56,107 nucleotides of DNA from an uncultured Francisellaceae bacterium. GTDB taxonomy: Bacteria > Pseudomonadota > Gammaproteobacteria > UBA6186 > Azoamicaceae. Positions 20,201 through 29,139 of this stretch are shown one piece after another (positions within the stretch are counted from its first letter, which is position 1; each line of letters opens with the position of its first letter). A program made the translations under genes and the position numbers. The stretch spans positions 1 through 56,107 of the forward strand of contig CAIVQA010000002.1 of assembly GCA_903907935.1 (NCBI GenBank), given 5' to 3'. The notes under the pieces are model-generated. The model was not told where the DNA came from. It ran no database searches and was given only the letters and a program-made list of their open reading frames with translations.

Positions 20201-22520
20201 ACAATAGTTCTAAATTATTTTTATTACCTTCTAACATTACCAAAATTGGATCTTTTGGTAACACTGGTATGGTTGCTGTAACTGTAGTAGAAGATGATGC
20301 ATCCGTATGACTAGAATGTATATAATTCGCACTACTTCCTCCTCTACCGCCTCTGTAAACAACTGATGCTGTTTGAATAGATGAAGAAGAAAATGTCGAA
20401 GTTATTCTTAATGCCTGAAACCGCTGTCTAAGATAATCATTCTTATGATTTAAATTAGAACTTTGAAAATTATGCAAATCTATATTGATTTGTTCTGCAA
20501 GTACACTTTGTAAAACACCATAATTTTTAATTAATAGAGCTAAATTTTTTGCAAGAGATTCAATAATGCTAATATTTTTATTTGGATCCCAAGTAATATT
20601 TTGTTCCCTAATTTCTTTTTCAGTATTACTAAAACAAGCTAAATATTGTGGTCGGAAATAATCATCTAGTATATCGCTAGTTGGCCTAGGAACTTGATTG
20701 TTTGTTTTCAATTTATATCTTTGATAGCTAGTAAACCCCGTCAACACTTCAATAACTATTTCACCGCTACCTTCTACATTTGGCATACAAACATTAAACG
20801 ATTTAGTTGCTCCAGCTACTAGAGTTCCTAACGAAATTACCTGAATATAATTATCTGATTGAATGCGTAGAGCAACTGATTGTCTTTCTTTACCAATAGC
20901 CTCTATTGTTTGATTTACAATCTCTGCCATTTGATTTGGTGATACCTCATATTGGATCAGCTGAAAGCCAATACCACCAATAATAGGATCACCTGCTATT
21001 GACTGAACCGTTGTTATATCTGCTCTATCCGTTGGTCGCAACCCTATCGGATAAATATGTGGTACTTTTTTCCCTCCAAAAGTAGCTTGCATAGCTTTAA
21101 TAAAATCAGATAACTGTTCTTGGGTTCCTCCATCTGTAAGTAACACAACAACCATATCCGACAAATCTTCCCCGGCTTGAATATGCGAGCTAAGACTCTT
21201 AAAAGCAGCTACAAAACTAGTACCTCCTTTTCCTGTTATCTGTCTTAAATGCTGTTCCCAGGCTGAATAGTTTATGAATTCTTTTCTGGTTCTTTTCAAC
21301 ACTACCCTACCTTCATTGTCAAAACTATTTAATGCAATTTCAGTAGAACCTGGAATTTGGTTATAAAATGTAGTTAAAGCAGCTTTAGCCGTTGGTATCC
21401 TGTTATTACTATCCATACTACCACTATCATCAACCAAAAATAAAATAGGTGGCAAAGATGAATAACCTGTGCCATTTATAGAAGGCAAGGTAAAGTGAAT
21501 CGTTAATGTTTGATCTGATTTATTTGGAGTACAATATAAAGAAAGCGACAAATTAGTTGTAGGTGATGAATAAGGAATATTTAAAATTTTATATGAGTTT
21601 GCAATAAGTTCTGGAAGCTTCTCCTGTAATCCTTGTGCTCTATAAAAATCTTCCATCCCCGGTTCTATATCTTGCGGATAAAATTTAGCAAGTTCTAAAA
21701 TATAAGGAATAGCCCAATGAGGCACCAAAATAGTCCGATTTTCTATTGTTTCTTCAAATAATTTTTTTTCTGAAAAATAACTTTGAATCTCGATCTTTTT
21801 AGAATTTTGTATAGAATCCAATTCATCTTTAGTAGGAAACAAACGTATTCTAAAATTAACTAAACCCTTGTTTTCTAAAATATATTGTAAATATCCTTCA
21901 AGATTTTTAGCAAAAGATGGCAAACCTAATTCTTTAGAAAATATAAACAGCCCAGCTTCGGTAAGTTGAATAAAAGGTCGTTGAATGGAACATTGTTCTG
22001 CAAATTGCGGTAAGGCAACTAGAGATAATAATTCTAGTTTTAATGCGGGTGCCAAAAAACGTCCTATTACAGTGCTAATTCCACATTCACTAGGAATTAT
22101 TTCTTCTCTAGCTTGATTTTTAGTGAACCCAACATCAATTTGACCACCTAATAACGCTTGAAATGGCTTTGGATTAAAATAACCAGGCAACCATCTTAAA
22201 TCGTTATTTTGACAATAAATTTCTAATGCTAATTTATCTATTTCTTTTCTAAAATCAACAATAGTATTTAGTGTTTGTTGTAATTTTTCGTTTAACACAT
22301 TGCTCTGGGTCTCTTTTAAAAGAATTTCTAAATTTTTTCTTATATCTTGAACCATAGCATTAAAAGAAAATTGGGGATTATTCAATTTTTGATAATACTC
22401 TAAAGTATATTGAAAATTTGCTATTAATAATTCAATGGTTTTTTTTAAAAAATCCGGATCTGTTGCTTGTTGAGTTACTTCGTCCCTACTAGTATATCTA
22501 CTACTTCCACCTCTACGCAT
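17256..22520 (-). CDS. giant vWA-domain protein
   Basis: 1754 aa. I choose the ATG at 22520 (MRRGGSS) because AAGG lies about 9 nt before it; the ATG three codons upstream (22529) directly abuts the AGG. A von Willebrand A domain spans about residues 358-515: MIDAS residues are D364-x-S366-x-S368 (in FLVDDSGSM), T434 (GGTSF) and D463 (LTDGG). The vWA is followed by a beta-rich segment to about 640. A Gly/Ser-rich linker (RGGRGGSS) is near 720. The last ~1000 residues are helical and unassigned. The domain is predicted to bind a divalent metal and protein ligands. No signal peptide, so the site of action is unknown. It is 34 nt downstream of ampG on the same strand. Confidence 0.7.
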   Translation of the reverse strand: MRRGGSSRYTSRDEVTQQATDPDFLKKTIELLIANFQYTLEYYQKLNNPQFSFNAMVQDIRKNLEILLKETQSNVLNEKLQQTLNTIVDFRKEIDKLALEIYCQNNDLRWLPGYFNPKPFQALLGGQIDVGFTKNQAREEIIPSECGISTVIGRFLAPALKLELLSLVALPQFAEQCSIQRPFIQLTEAGLFIFSKELGLPSFAKNLEGYLQYILENKGLVNFRIRLFPTKDELDSIQNSKKIEIQSYFSEKKLFEETIENRTILVPHWAIPYILELAKFYPQDIEPGMEDFYRAQGLQEKLPELIANSYKILNIPYSSPTTNLSLSLYCTPNKSDQTLTIHFTLPSINGTGYSSLPPILFLVDDSGSMDSNNRIPTAKAALTTFYNQIPGSTEIALNSFDNEGRVVLKRTRKEFINYSAWEQHLRQITGKGGTSFVAAFKSLSSHIQAGEDLSDMVVVLLTDGGTQEQLSDFIKAMQATFGGKKVPHIYPIGLRPTDRADITTVQSIAGDPIIGGIGFQLIQYEVSPNQMAEIVNQTIEAIGKERQSVALRIQSDNYIQVISLGTLVAGATKSFNVCMPNVEGSGEIVIEVLTGFTSYQRYKLKTNNQVPRPTSDILDDYFRPQYLACFSNTEKEIREQNITWDPNKNISIIESLAKNLALLIKNYGVLQSVLAEQINIDLHNFQSSNLNHKNDYLRQRFQALRITSTFSSSSIQTASVVYRGGRGGSSANYIHSSHTDASSSTTVTATIPVLPKDPILVMLEGNKNNLELLFNQLQGHLEKYREEVVSWQKDGSYIQVNLPKKVQEAFSIIPDLQNKEILQQMIKWFSEERQAERLIYLFLTMINEEKILLKDFFVIRERLCRANNVGVAILSLLDLRRCADIVTVHPRSACYLNLEIKHFSSPYLYVDPEQNVHILVPIANVGNTNIALDNTCKGLLAYKDWQTNCLASLEKARQYYHSLELNQITRQIERYLGVLRDFLQGDLLTQSGQVKSETIGFNLPPSIVEILKHDNANYVNLWLTPIGPWDNCCPIPDSVQSLFRMRDYICGFPYELVSELQKLATPIVRLPSNVFLSETMIKAIIDEYIEYNLGPIQTQENFENLLLLIQKRIPQFKVDPSINLISWCKSSVSGLDLPETIAEQEILALHIKNIQEETSPNGVYVYIREDIETMIRYLAENRTDLSVLPSPLSGEIDIERLSIRVQLWLGMLSVFIYQHTEQRFDLGQFISDTPEIRHILIDCILKFISNPISKTTLEDQLVWCLKKEKDHLPKHIIFALDNINFEEAKKIFREAVFTIDKSQHYDNFQVYFDSFFLGVSKIRLLGSCYKFSGKVSLSLETFFQQFNPNDIFADKQQEFFGLLEKLQKQSLVEFQSNQNTLERSSFRQRIDVANLEASALAEILMSKTESSYIFESLDEDTCKSIYNREDFANIYTEIAGQNPRILTAFRKKFKLEEEFNDHSYYFFSSEQVLAMEFREGGQYYFLNAFSSTVDRIHQFFNCVPGIKVVKNNQSGCYTLCVPVTEAEALSEKLSILRTSLHLTPSIAATLYNRVEDLGKGDYIQHKNNQQEDYRQTKIYAALQALGLAVETISCLEYSDMNGYILRLKKHSPLVSQVLEVYQQVISRYQIVGQVFKGNELLKLCHYLGFCTQLNITKETFLERLHQKCFSYPETVQNGSSFFSIAEIVGRGGNFSIELMDSSLLLWSKDANQMDKLVHEGLLLCIPQWFMEIVRRDLGEQQVAPKFARSALALH

Positions 22521-22554
22521 AATTTTCATCCTTGTTTTTTATGATATTATTATG

Positions 22555-23859
22555 TTAGAAACTTTTGCATGGTTCCGGTTCCTGGTTCAACTTAATGGTA
22601 TTATCATCCGGAATGCTGGTTGCCTGATTAATTCCACGATTATCATTAAGAATAATTTGTCTTTTTAAAAGTATAACTAATAAAATTCCAGGTAAACCTA
22701 AAATTGCGGTTACACAATAAAATGATTGCCAACCCAAAGTTTTTACTAAATATCCAGCAAGTGGTCCGGTATATATTCTACCTAATGCAGATAGCGAAGA
22801 AAATAATGCATATTGTGTTGCAGAATATTGTTTGTTACATAAACACATTAAAAATACAGTAAATGCCGTAGATCCCATTCCTGCACATAAATTTTCAACA
22901 AAAAACACTCCTATAGCCATATAATAGTTTTTTCCAACAATAGCCAATAATGCATACAACAAATTAGAAGCACATTGTAAACAACCAAAAAATAGCAATG
23001 ATTTATACAAATTAACTCTAACCATAATAATGCCCCCAAACAGTATTCCAATTAGAGTTGCAATAAGTCCAACTAATTTATTTATAGTACCAACTGCGGT
23101 TAGGCTAAAATTTAGATCTAATAAAAACAAGCTAGACAATGCATGCGAACATGCATCGCCGACTTTGTATGTCATCATAAAAATTAAAAGCCATACAGCA
23201 CGATCTTTTTGTAAAAAATTTTTAAATGGTTGTAAAATACTTTGTTGTAAATTGTTAGTTAATGCAATAGGAGTATTACTGGTGACCGGCGGGGCAAACC
23301 AAATGGTTATAATTCCTATTAGCATTAATCCAGCCATAGTTAAATAAGTTACCTGCCACCCATATTTGTCTGCCAATATAAAACCAACACTCCCGGAGAT
23401 AACCATTGCTAATCTATAGCCTTCGGTAGCTAACGCAACTCCCAAACCACGTTCTTCTGATGGTAAAATATCTATCCTATAAGCATCGATAACAATATCT
23501 TGTGTAGCAGAACCTATTGCTATTAATAGACCTAAAAAAGCTAGTAACATAGGATTTTTTTGTGGATTAAAATAAATCATTATTAAGATCATTAATACAA
23601 TCCACAGTTGAGCTGCTAAAATCCATCCTCTTCTTTTATCAATTGGCAGAGGTAACTTGAATGCATCCAACAATGGTGCCCATAAAAATTTATAAGCATA
23701 TGGTTGCCCTATTAAGCTCAAACAACCAATAATTACTAGATCAACCCCACTAATTTTAAACCATGCTTGCAATAAACTACCGCTTAATGCCAATGGCAAT
23801 CCTGAAGAAAAACCTAATAAAAAAATTATTAACATACGTTTAGATAAATATTTTTTCAT
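22555..23859 (-). CDS. ampG: AmpG-family muropeptide permease (MFS)
   Basis: 434 aa with about 12 membrane segments. N-terminal landmarks are GFSSGLPLALSGSLLQAW, QPYAYKFLWAPLLD and DKRRGW, diagnostic for AmpG, which imports anhydro-muropeptides for cell-wall recycling in the inner membrane. The length is typical of the short AmpG form. It starts 18 nt after the L,D-transpeptidase stop, so the two likely form a transcription unit joining peptidoglycan cross-link remodelling to recycling. No other recycling gene is in the window. Confidence 0.85.
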   Translation of the reverse strand: MKKYLSKRMLIIFLLGFSSGLPLALSGSLLQAWFKISGVDLVIIGCLSLIGQPYAYKFLWAPLLDAFKLPLPIDKRRGWILAAQLWIVLMILIMIYFNPQKNPMLLAFLGLLIAIGSATQDIVIDAYRIDILPSEERGLGVALATEGYRLAMVISGSVGFILADKYGWQVTYLTMAGLMLIGIITIWFAPPVTSNTPIALTNNLQQSILQPFKNFLQKDRAVWLLIFMMTYKVGDACSHALSSLFLLDLNFSLTAVGTINKLVGLIATLIGILFGGIIMVRVNLYKSLLFFGCLQCASNLLYALLAIVGKNYYMAIGVFFVENLCAGMGSTAFTVFLMCLCNKQYSATQYALFSSLSALGRIYTGPLAGYLVKTLGWQSFYCVTAILGLPGILLVILLKRQIILNDNRGINQATSIPDDNTIKLNQEPEPCKSF

Positions 23860-23877
23860 AAAAACCTCTAATCATTC

Positions 23878-24447
23878 TTATTTTAAGAAACGGATATCAA
23901 CAATTGCTCCTACTGAAATATTAGAAAACAACTCTACAATATCAAAATTACCCATTCTAATACAACCATATGACGCTGGAGTTTTAAGTAAATCTTCCCT
24001 ATTAGTACCATGAATATAAATACACCTTTCGAATGAATCTACATTTTTACCATTCTCCGAAAACCCAGAATTGACCCCTAATTCTAAACCACGTAATCTT
24101 AATATTCTAGTCAGTATTAAATCTTCATTTACTGGAACATTTAATTGTTTATATATAATTCCAGTATCTTTTCTAGATTTGAACCTAGTGAACATGGGGG
24201 AATTTTCACCTATTTTTTCACATACTTCGTGTTTTCCTAAAGGGGTTTTAAAACTACCTTTTTCGTTACCTATTCCTTTTAGTGCGGTAGAGATAGGATA
24301 TTCTTTTTTAAACCCATTTTTACATTGCACATGCATAGTTTGAGTTTCTATATCCACGAAACACTCATCTTTTACTTCATCTAAATCAGTAATTTCTTCC
24401 ATATACACTTCAATTCGAACTAAATAACTATCCTGATAATTGCTCAC
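23878..24447 (-). CDS. L,D-transpeptidase (YkuD) family protein
   Basis: 189 aa from a GTG at 24447; an ATG at 24402 (174 aa, MEEITDLDEV) is equally possible because neither has a strong SD. The YkuD signature is complete: H146-G-T in YIHGT and S159-x-G-C162-I-R164 in SYGCIRMG, with Cys the catalytic nucleophile. Such enzymes make 3-3 cross-links or attach proteins to peptidoglycan. Unusually no signal peptide or TM anchor is visible at either start, so export, if any, is unclear. The GTG lies inside the left arm of a 12-bp hairpin at 24437-24489. Confidence 0.8.
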   Translation of the reverse strand: MSNYQDSYLVRIEVYMEEITDLDEVKDECFVDIETQTMHVQCKNGFKKEYPISTALKGIGNEKGSFKTPLGKHEVCEKIGENSPMFTRFKSRKDTGIIYKQLNVPVNEDLILTRILRLRGLELGVNSGFSENGKNVDSFERCIYIHGTNREDLLKTPASYGCIRMGNFDIVELFSNISVGAIVDIRFLK

Positions 24448-24489
24448 CTGGGTAGATGTCTTCTAAAAATCTAGCTGGGTGAGCAATTA
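24437..24489 (-). promoter_or_regulatory. leader hairpin over the L,D-transpeptidase start
   Basis: TAATTGCTCACC (24437-24448) and GGTGAGCAATTA (24478-24489) are perfect inverted copies separated by 29 nt that include a smaller TAGAT/ATCTA stem. The GTG start (24447) lies in the stem, so folding of the minus-strand mRNA could hide it. If translation begins at 24402, the hairpin is 5' UTR, perhaps an attenuator. Confidence 0.4.
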
Positions 24490-24524
24490 ATTATTTTGTT
24501 AAACATACAATATTTTAGTAACTA

Positions 24525-24554
24525 ATAATACAATAAATAATTCGCTTAAGTCAA
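24525..24554 (-). promoter_or_regulatory. sigma70-like promoter for L,D-transpeptidase/ampG
   Basis: On the minus strand, TTGACT (24549-24554) and TATTAT (24525-24530) are separated by 18 nt, each one mismatch from consensus. Transcription would start near 24518, about 70 nt before the GTG, and run through the leader hairpin. Confidence 0.5.
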
Positions 24555-24575
24555 CCATCAAACCAACCATTTAGC

Positions 24576-24605
24576 ATTATAACGAGACCATTCAAATGTT
24601 AACAA
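24576..24605 (-). promoter_or_regulatory. second, upstream promoter-like sequence
   Basis: TTGTTA (24600-24605) and perfect TATAAT (24576-24581) on the minus strand, 18-nt spacing. Tandem with the promoter at 24525-24554; in AT-rich DNA such matches can be chance. Confidence 0.35.
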
Positions 24606-24639
24606 ACCAAAATAATATTATTTTATTGGCGACCTATGT

Positions 24640-24669
24640 TTGACAAGATAATTATTTAATAATTATAAA
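24640..24669 (+). promoter_or_regulatory. sigma70-like promoter for the small ankyrin gene
   Basis: Perfect TTGACA (24640-24645), 18-nt spacer, TATAAA (24664-24669). It points to the gene at 24813. Together with the minus-strand promoters this makes 24490-24812 a divergent promoter region; I see no gene in it. Confidence 0.45.
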
Positions 24670-24812
24670 GTAAATTTTTGGTAGTAATATAATTTTTTTG
24701 ATTTAAAAATTTCCAAATTTATAATTGCTGATTAAAGATTAATAAAAAATCCGTCGATATATCAATATATTATATAGTCCAATAAAATGAAATTTTTCAA
24801 TGGAGTATAAAA

Positions 24813-25340
24813 ATGAAAGAAAGTGATTTAAAAGAAATTCTAAAAAGTGGCTCAATCACTGAATTAAAAACATTTGTAGATAAATTTGGGATTGAAGTAG
24901 TACAAAATTATCGAACCAATAATAATGGTAATGCGATTTCAGTTTTATTATGCGAACAACCTATCAACTCAGACAAAGAAAATATTGAAGATAAAATTAT
25001 ATATCTAATCAATGTATGTAGGCTTGATGTAAATGCTAAAGATTGTTATGGTAATACTCCTTGTGATTTAGCATACATTAAGAATAAAGACCATTTATTA
25101 ATCCTATTAAAAAGTTTAAACGGAATACAAATAAAGACAACAAATGATTCCACCAATGCACTATCTTTAGAACAAAGTATGTGTGGTTGTCTAGATACAG
25201 TGAAAACAGTACTTATGTCATTTATGCCTTTATTCAAAAGGCTTACGAAAATGTCTAAAAATACCAATTTCAATCATAGTAAACATTTTTATAAACCTGA
25301 TGCTGATGACGATAGACTACCAAAAAATAAACTTTTATAA
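24813..25340 (+). CDS. small ankyrin-domain protein
   Basis: 175 aa. GGAG lies 8 nt before the ATG. Residues about 63-100 hold one clear ankyrin repeat (LDVNAKDCYGNTPCDLAY and the following KDHLLILL), with a degenerate unit before it. A Cys pair (MCGC) lies near residue 123 and the tail is basic, ending LPKNKLL. It converges with the RAP-domain gene 41 nt downstream; no terminator is seen between them. Confidence 0.65.
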   Translation: MKESDLKEILKSGSITELKTFVDKFGIEVVQNYRTNNNGNAISVLLCEQPINSDKENIEDKIIYLINVCRLDVNAKDCYGNTPCDLAYIKNKDHLLILLKSLNGIQIKTTNDSTNALSLEQSMCGCLDTVKTVLMSFMPLFKRLTKMSKNTNFNHSKHFYKPDADDDRLPKNKLL

Positions 25341-25381
25341 CGAAAGATCAAATAAGAGACCAATGAAATGGAACACCCCAC

Positions 25382-28300
25382 CTATAACACAAAAAATGAT
25401 CTCAAACGATGATATGCATGTGTGTCTTCTTGTTTTAATTGCTGTAATTTTACAGATCCTCTACTAATATTATTAAGAAACAAAATAGACGGATGTTTAG
25501 CTTTATTTGCATGATCAACATTATCAATAATTGGTTTAATTATTTTATAAATATAATCAGTTTTTTGTTCAACGACATCAAAAACTGTTGCCTGAATACG
25601 ACTTACTATAATAAAAGCATTTGAACATATTTTATGTAAAAACTTGTCTCTTAAAGTCAGTTCTTCAGCGATACAAATATCATTATTAATATTAAATAGA
25701 AAATGTTGGTTACCATCTACCTCTATTGCACCTACTGGCACATTATTTTTATTAAATCCAATATCAATTGGTTTTAATAAATTACCAACTAATTGCTCTT
25801 GTACAATAACTATATCTTTTTTACCTGTTTTTGTTAATACCAAACTAATCAAATCATGTACCTTACTTTGAGTACGGGAAATAAATTTAGGTAATTTATC
25901 ATCATATTGTTTACATGCCATTTTTGCATGTTCCCAAAAATCGTTTTCGTTCATCCAATCATGTAGATATTCCGGTTTCCAAAATATAGTGGCGATATTA
26001 TATCTTCTTAAAGCAGGTACTAAATATTCGTATCGTATTAGTTTTTCTCTTTCTTGCCAAATGTCATAAATTAATTTATCAATTAATTGTAAACTATTTT
26101 CTGTTACTTCTAGAACATCACTTGCATGAATAACAGATAAATAATACAAAATCATAGTTTTTTGTTCTAAACATAATTTTGGTAAATTGCATTCTGTATT
26201 AACAATTAATTTATTAATAATCACTTTAATACTACTAATATAACTTTGATGTATCCCTGCAATTGTTATTGATCGTAATATCTCTAACAATTGCCAATCA
26301 GAAAATGTCTCTATATTTTTACATACATCTTCATATAAACAACTCATAATATTTAATATATTTGTTGTGCTCGAAGATAAATATAAATTATTTAATCCTG
26401 ATATTAGTTTAGTTATTTGCAATGCATTAAATGTTAATTTATTTTCACCAACAAAAGAAAGTAGTTGTTGTAAACCATAAGTTATTTCTGGAATAAAAAG
26501 CTCTGCTCTATTTGGCCCTGGTTCTTTAAAAAGTTTACCTAAAATATAGCAAAAATCACACAGAGAATCAGCATCAAAAACAATTTGATTACCATTGTTA
26601 AATATCTTTAATAACGACGATATTTTTATAGTAAATGAACAATTGCTAGTACTTAAATTTATTGAAATTAGATCTTGAGCCGATATGTGCCTTGTTGGAA
26701 TTTTCTTTGCTGTTGTTACAGCAGGAAATGCTTTAGATTTTTTTAATTTTTTTTGTGGTGGACTATGTATTTGTACAACCGATGTAGGTGTAGATGTTTT
26801 AAGTTCTTTTTTAGGTGTTTTAATTGTTGTTAATTTTGAACTTGATTTAGTTTCTTCACGTGGCAACGAAATTGTTGTGGCAGAAGCAGATCTAGAATGT
26901 TCTGAAATAATTTTCGGTTTTAACAAATTATTTATTTTATTTTGCAAAACATTTAAATCAAACCGAGTAATTGTAACATTAGAACCAATATTTATAATTA
27001 TACTGTGACCATTAATCAATCCCTCTATGTCTGATTGTATTTCTTGTAATAACTGTCGCCATTTAGGCAATTGCAAATTCTTACCACATAAATCAATTAA
27101 CAAATCACACGCTTCAAGAGATTTATGCGTTAACGTACCTAAGGCGGCTGTTTTAAGCAAAATCACACCTTGATTATCAGATAATGATACTGTGGTGTCT
27201 TTAACAATTAAAATTCTACCTAATAAAAATTGTAACTGTAGTGTTTCCGGTAATACTTTTGATAAATCATTTTGCAATAAACAGTAAGCTTTATTGTATT
27301 CTTCTTTAGCCATGCAATCCCAGAATTCGCACAAACTTATAAAATTTTCAAGCTCAGATGGTATAACATATTGTGATAATTTTAATATTGAGTGCTTTAT
27401 GTCTTCAAAAGAAATTGATTTTTCTACCTTAACAACTGATTCAAATGTTTTACTAGAAAATATTGGATCCAAGTAGGTTATATAAACATACCACTTAAAC
27501 ACTCTATATAAACATTTAAATAATTCTGAATGTAATTCAACTGGAATAACTTTTTTTTGACCATGATAATTGTCTATAATGGTATTAATTAAAACAAAGG
27601 AATCACAATAACACTGCTTAGCTTTATCGTGATTTGGCGACAAATCTCCGCACGTCCTATGTAAATATATATCTCCTAAATTAATATAGGATATTAATTT
27701 AAACGCATAAAGTGCAGTATCATTAGTATCATCTTTGGTTGCTAAAATTTCATTATAATATTTTATAGCTTTCTCTACACCGTGAATACTAGCTTGTTCT
27801 GCATATAATAAGGCTAACATACATTTTTCATCATAAAATTTGTTGATGATTTTTTTTAAATATTTAATGCGCAACGAATTATTCAATTTAAAATGGTAAG
27901 CCAAACAACAACATAGCCCACTATACGACCCTTCCACTTGGAGTAATAATTTTTTTGATTCTTCGGTAACAATTATTTTCCTTGAACCACAGCCTTGATG
28001 TTGTATAAAATATTTTTCACACAACGATATCAAGTTATTTAGCGCAGGAAACAGTTCATCTAATTGAACAGTTACATTTTCTTCTGCTTGTTTTTCTAAA
28101 TAAAAACAAATCTCTCTAATTAATTTTTGATTATTATGCTGTAAATATAAAGTTTTCTGGTCGTTTATGCCTCTTACATCTTCTAAATTCAAGTGTTGAG
28201 ACAAATCCATTATTAACCTTTGTGATTGCAGGATATTTTCTAAGTTATTAGAAAACATATTATTTAATTGTAAACCTTGCAATATTGTTGAAATAAATTC

Positions 28301-28981
28301 AAATGTATTTTCCATGTTCAGGTAATATAAAGGTAGACAATGTTTTATAGTAAATTCTGCAAATTGCGGTGCTTCTTGTTGACAAAACTTAACGGCAATT
28401 ATACACGATATACTTGCTTGCTCCTGTTTAGAAAAAATTTTCTCATAAATATATTGATATATTTTTAATTCAATCATTTTTAACACATCGTTACACGATA
28501 AATATCTTATTTTAATCGCACAAACATGGTGACATAATTTAACAATATGTTTTTTGATCTTAATAACGTGTTTATTAGTTTTTATTATTTGTGCATATTC
28601 TGTTTTTAAAGTACTCGCAATTAAGTTATATTTATTATCTAATTGTATATATTTTTCCCTTAACCCATCTAATTCCATCAGGTTTTGGATTACTATATTT
28701 AATCGATCTTCAATAGGAGAAATTATTTTAATAATAGTTTCTAAAATAGTACTGCTATCTATAGAATTTAATTGTTCCGTCCAACATTCATATGAAGCTG
28801 TTTTATTTCTACATATCTGATTATGTACATCTATTAATTTATCAACAAGTAATAGATACTCTCTTATAATTGAGGTAAACAAACCTAAAATAATATCGTT
28901 TTGTCGTTTTAATGATTTTTTTTCTGGCGATGTCGTTTTTAAGTCAACGATACTATCGTTTCCTAGAATAGGTGCCGGCAC
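25382..28981 (-). CDS. RAP-domain protein with helical repeats
   Basis: 1199 aa from a GTG at 28981 (weak GAGAG upstream). Near the C-terminus, about residues 1060-1130, PVGAIEVDGNQHF followed by LTLRDKFLHK matches the RAP fold: the hydrophobic strand, the conserved acidic-x-D-G-x-x-H-F and the T-x-x-R/K-D-x-x-L helix. The region about 850-1000 has repeated L..I..L..L units like DUF1601/OPR-type repeats often joined to RAP domains. The middle (about 390-470) is Sel1/TPR-like. RAP proteins in organelles and parasites act on RNA; the fold is restriction-endonuclease-like. A basic Ser/Thr/Lys-rich linker spans about 690-760. No signal peptide. Confidence 0.7.
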   Translation of the reverse strand: MPAPILGNDSIVDLKTTSPEKKSLKRQNDIILGLFTSIIREYLLLVDKLIDVHNQICRNKTASYECWTEQLNSIDSSTILETIIKIISPIEDRLNIVIQNLMELDGLREKYIQLDNKYNLIASTLKTEYAQIIKTNKHVIKIKKHIVKLCHHVCAIKIRYLSCNDVLKMIELKIYQYIYEKIFSKQEQASISCIIAVKFCQQEAPQFAEFTIKHCLPLYYLNMENTFEFISTILQGLQLNNMFSNNLENILQSQRLIMDLSQHLNLEDVRGINDQKTLYLQHNNQKLIREICFYLEKQAEENVTVQLDELFPALNNLISLCEKYFIQHQGCGSRKIIVTEESKKLLLQVEGSYSGLCCCLAYHFKLNNSLRIKYLKKIINKFYDEKCMLALLYAEQASIHGVEKAIKYYNEILATKDDTNDTALYAFKLISYINLGDIYLHRTCGDLSPNHDKAKQCYCDSFVLINTIIDNYHGQKKVIPVELHSELFKCLYRVFKWYVYITYLDPIFSSKTFESVVKVEKSISFEDIKHSILKLSQYVIPSELENFISLCEFWDCMAKEEYNKAYCLLQNDLSKVLPETLQLQFLLGRILIVKDTTVSLSDNQGVILLKTAALGTLTHKSLEACDLLIDLCGKNLQLPKWRQLLQEIQSDIEGLINGHSIIINIGSNVTITRFDLNVLQNKINNLLKPKIISEHSRSASATTISLPREETKSSSKLTTIKTPKKELKTSTPTSVVQIHSPPQKKLKKSKAFPAVTTAKKIPTRHISAQDLISINLSTSNCSFTIKISSLLKIFNNGNQIVFDADSLCDFCYILGKLFKEPGPNRAELFIPEITYGLQQLLSFVGENKLTFNALQITKLISGLNNLYLSSSTTNILNIMSCLYEDVCKNIETFSDWQLLEILRSITIAGIHQSYISSIKVIINKLIVNTECNLPKLCLEQKTMILYYLSVIHASDVLEVTENSLQLIDKLIYDIWQEREKLIRYEYLVPALRRYNIATIFWKPEYLHDWMNENDFWEHAKMACKQYDDKLPKFISRTQSKVHDLISLVLTKTGKKDIVIVQEQLVGNLLKPIDIGFNKNNVPVGAIEVDGNQHFLFNINNDICIAEELTLRDKFLHKICSNAFIIVSRIQATVFDVVEQKTDYIYKIIKPIIDNVDHANKAKHPSILFLNNISRGSVKLQQLKQEDTHAYHRLRSFFVL

Positions 28982-29021
28982 TTTCAGTCTCTCTTATAAT
29001 GATTGTTTTTATAAGGACTGA

Positions 29022-29050
29022 TATGTAAAATATCTAATATTGACTGTCAA
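29022..29050 (-). promoter_or_regulatory. promoter-like sequence for the RAP gene
   Basis: Minus strand TTGACA (29045-29050), 17-nt spacer, TACATA (29022-29027). The -35 is part of the palindrome TTGACTGTCAA (29040-29050), which also gives TTGACT on the plus strand toward the lipoprotein gene. The -10 is weak. Confidence 0.35.
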
Positions 29051-29139
29051 GACTATTGCCTTAAGAATTATTAAAACATTCCGATAATAATAATTAATCA
29101 GACAACATTAGGCCAACGATAACATTAAGGATCTTTAAA

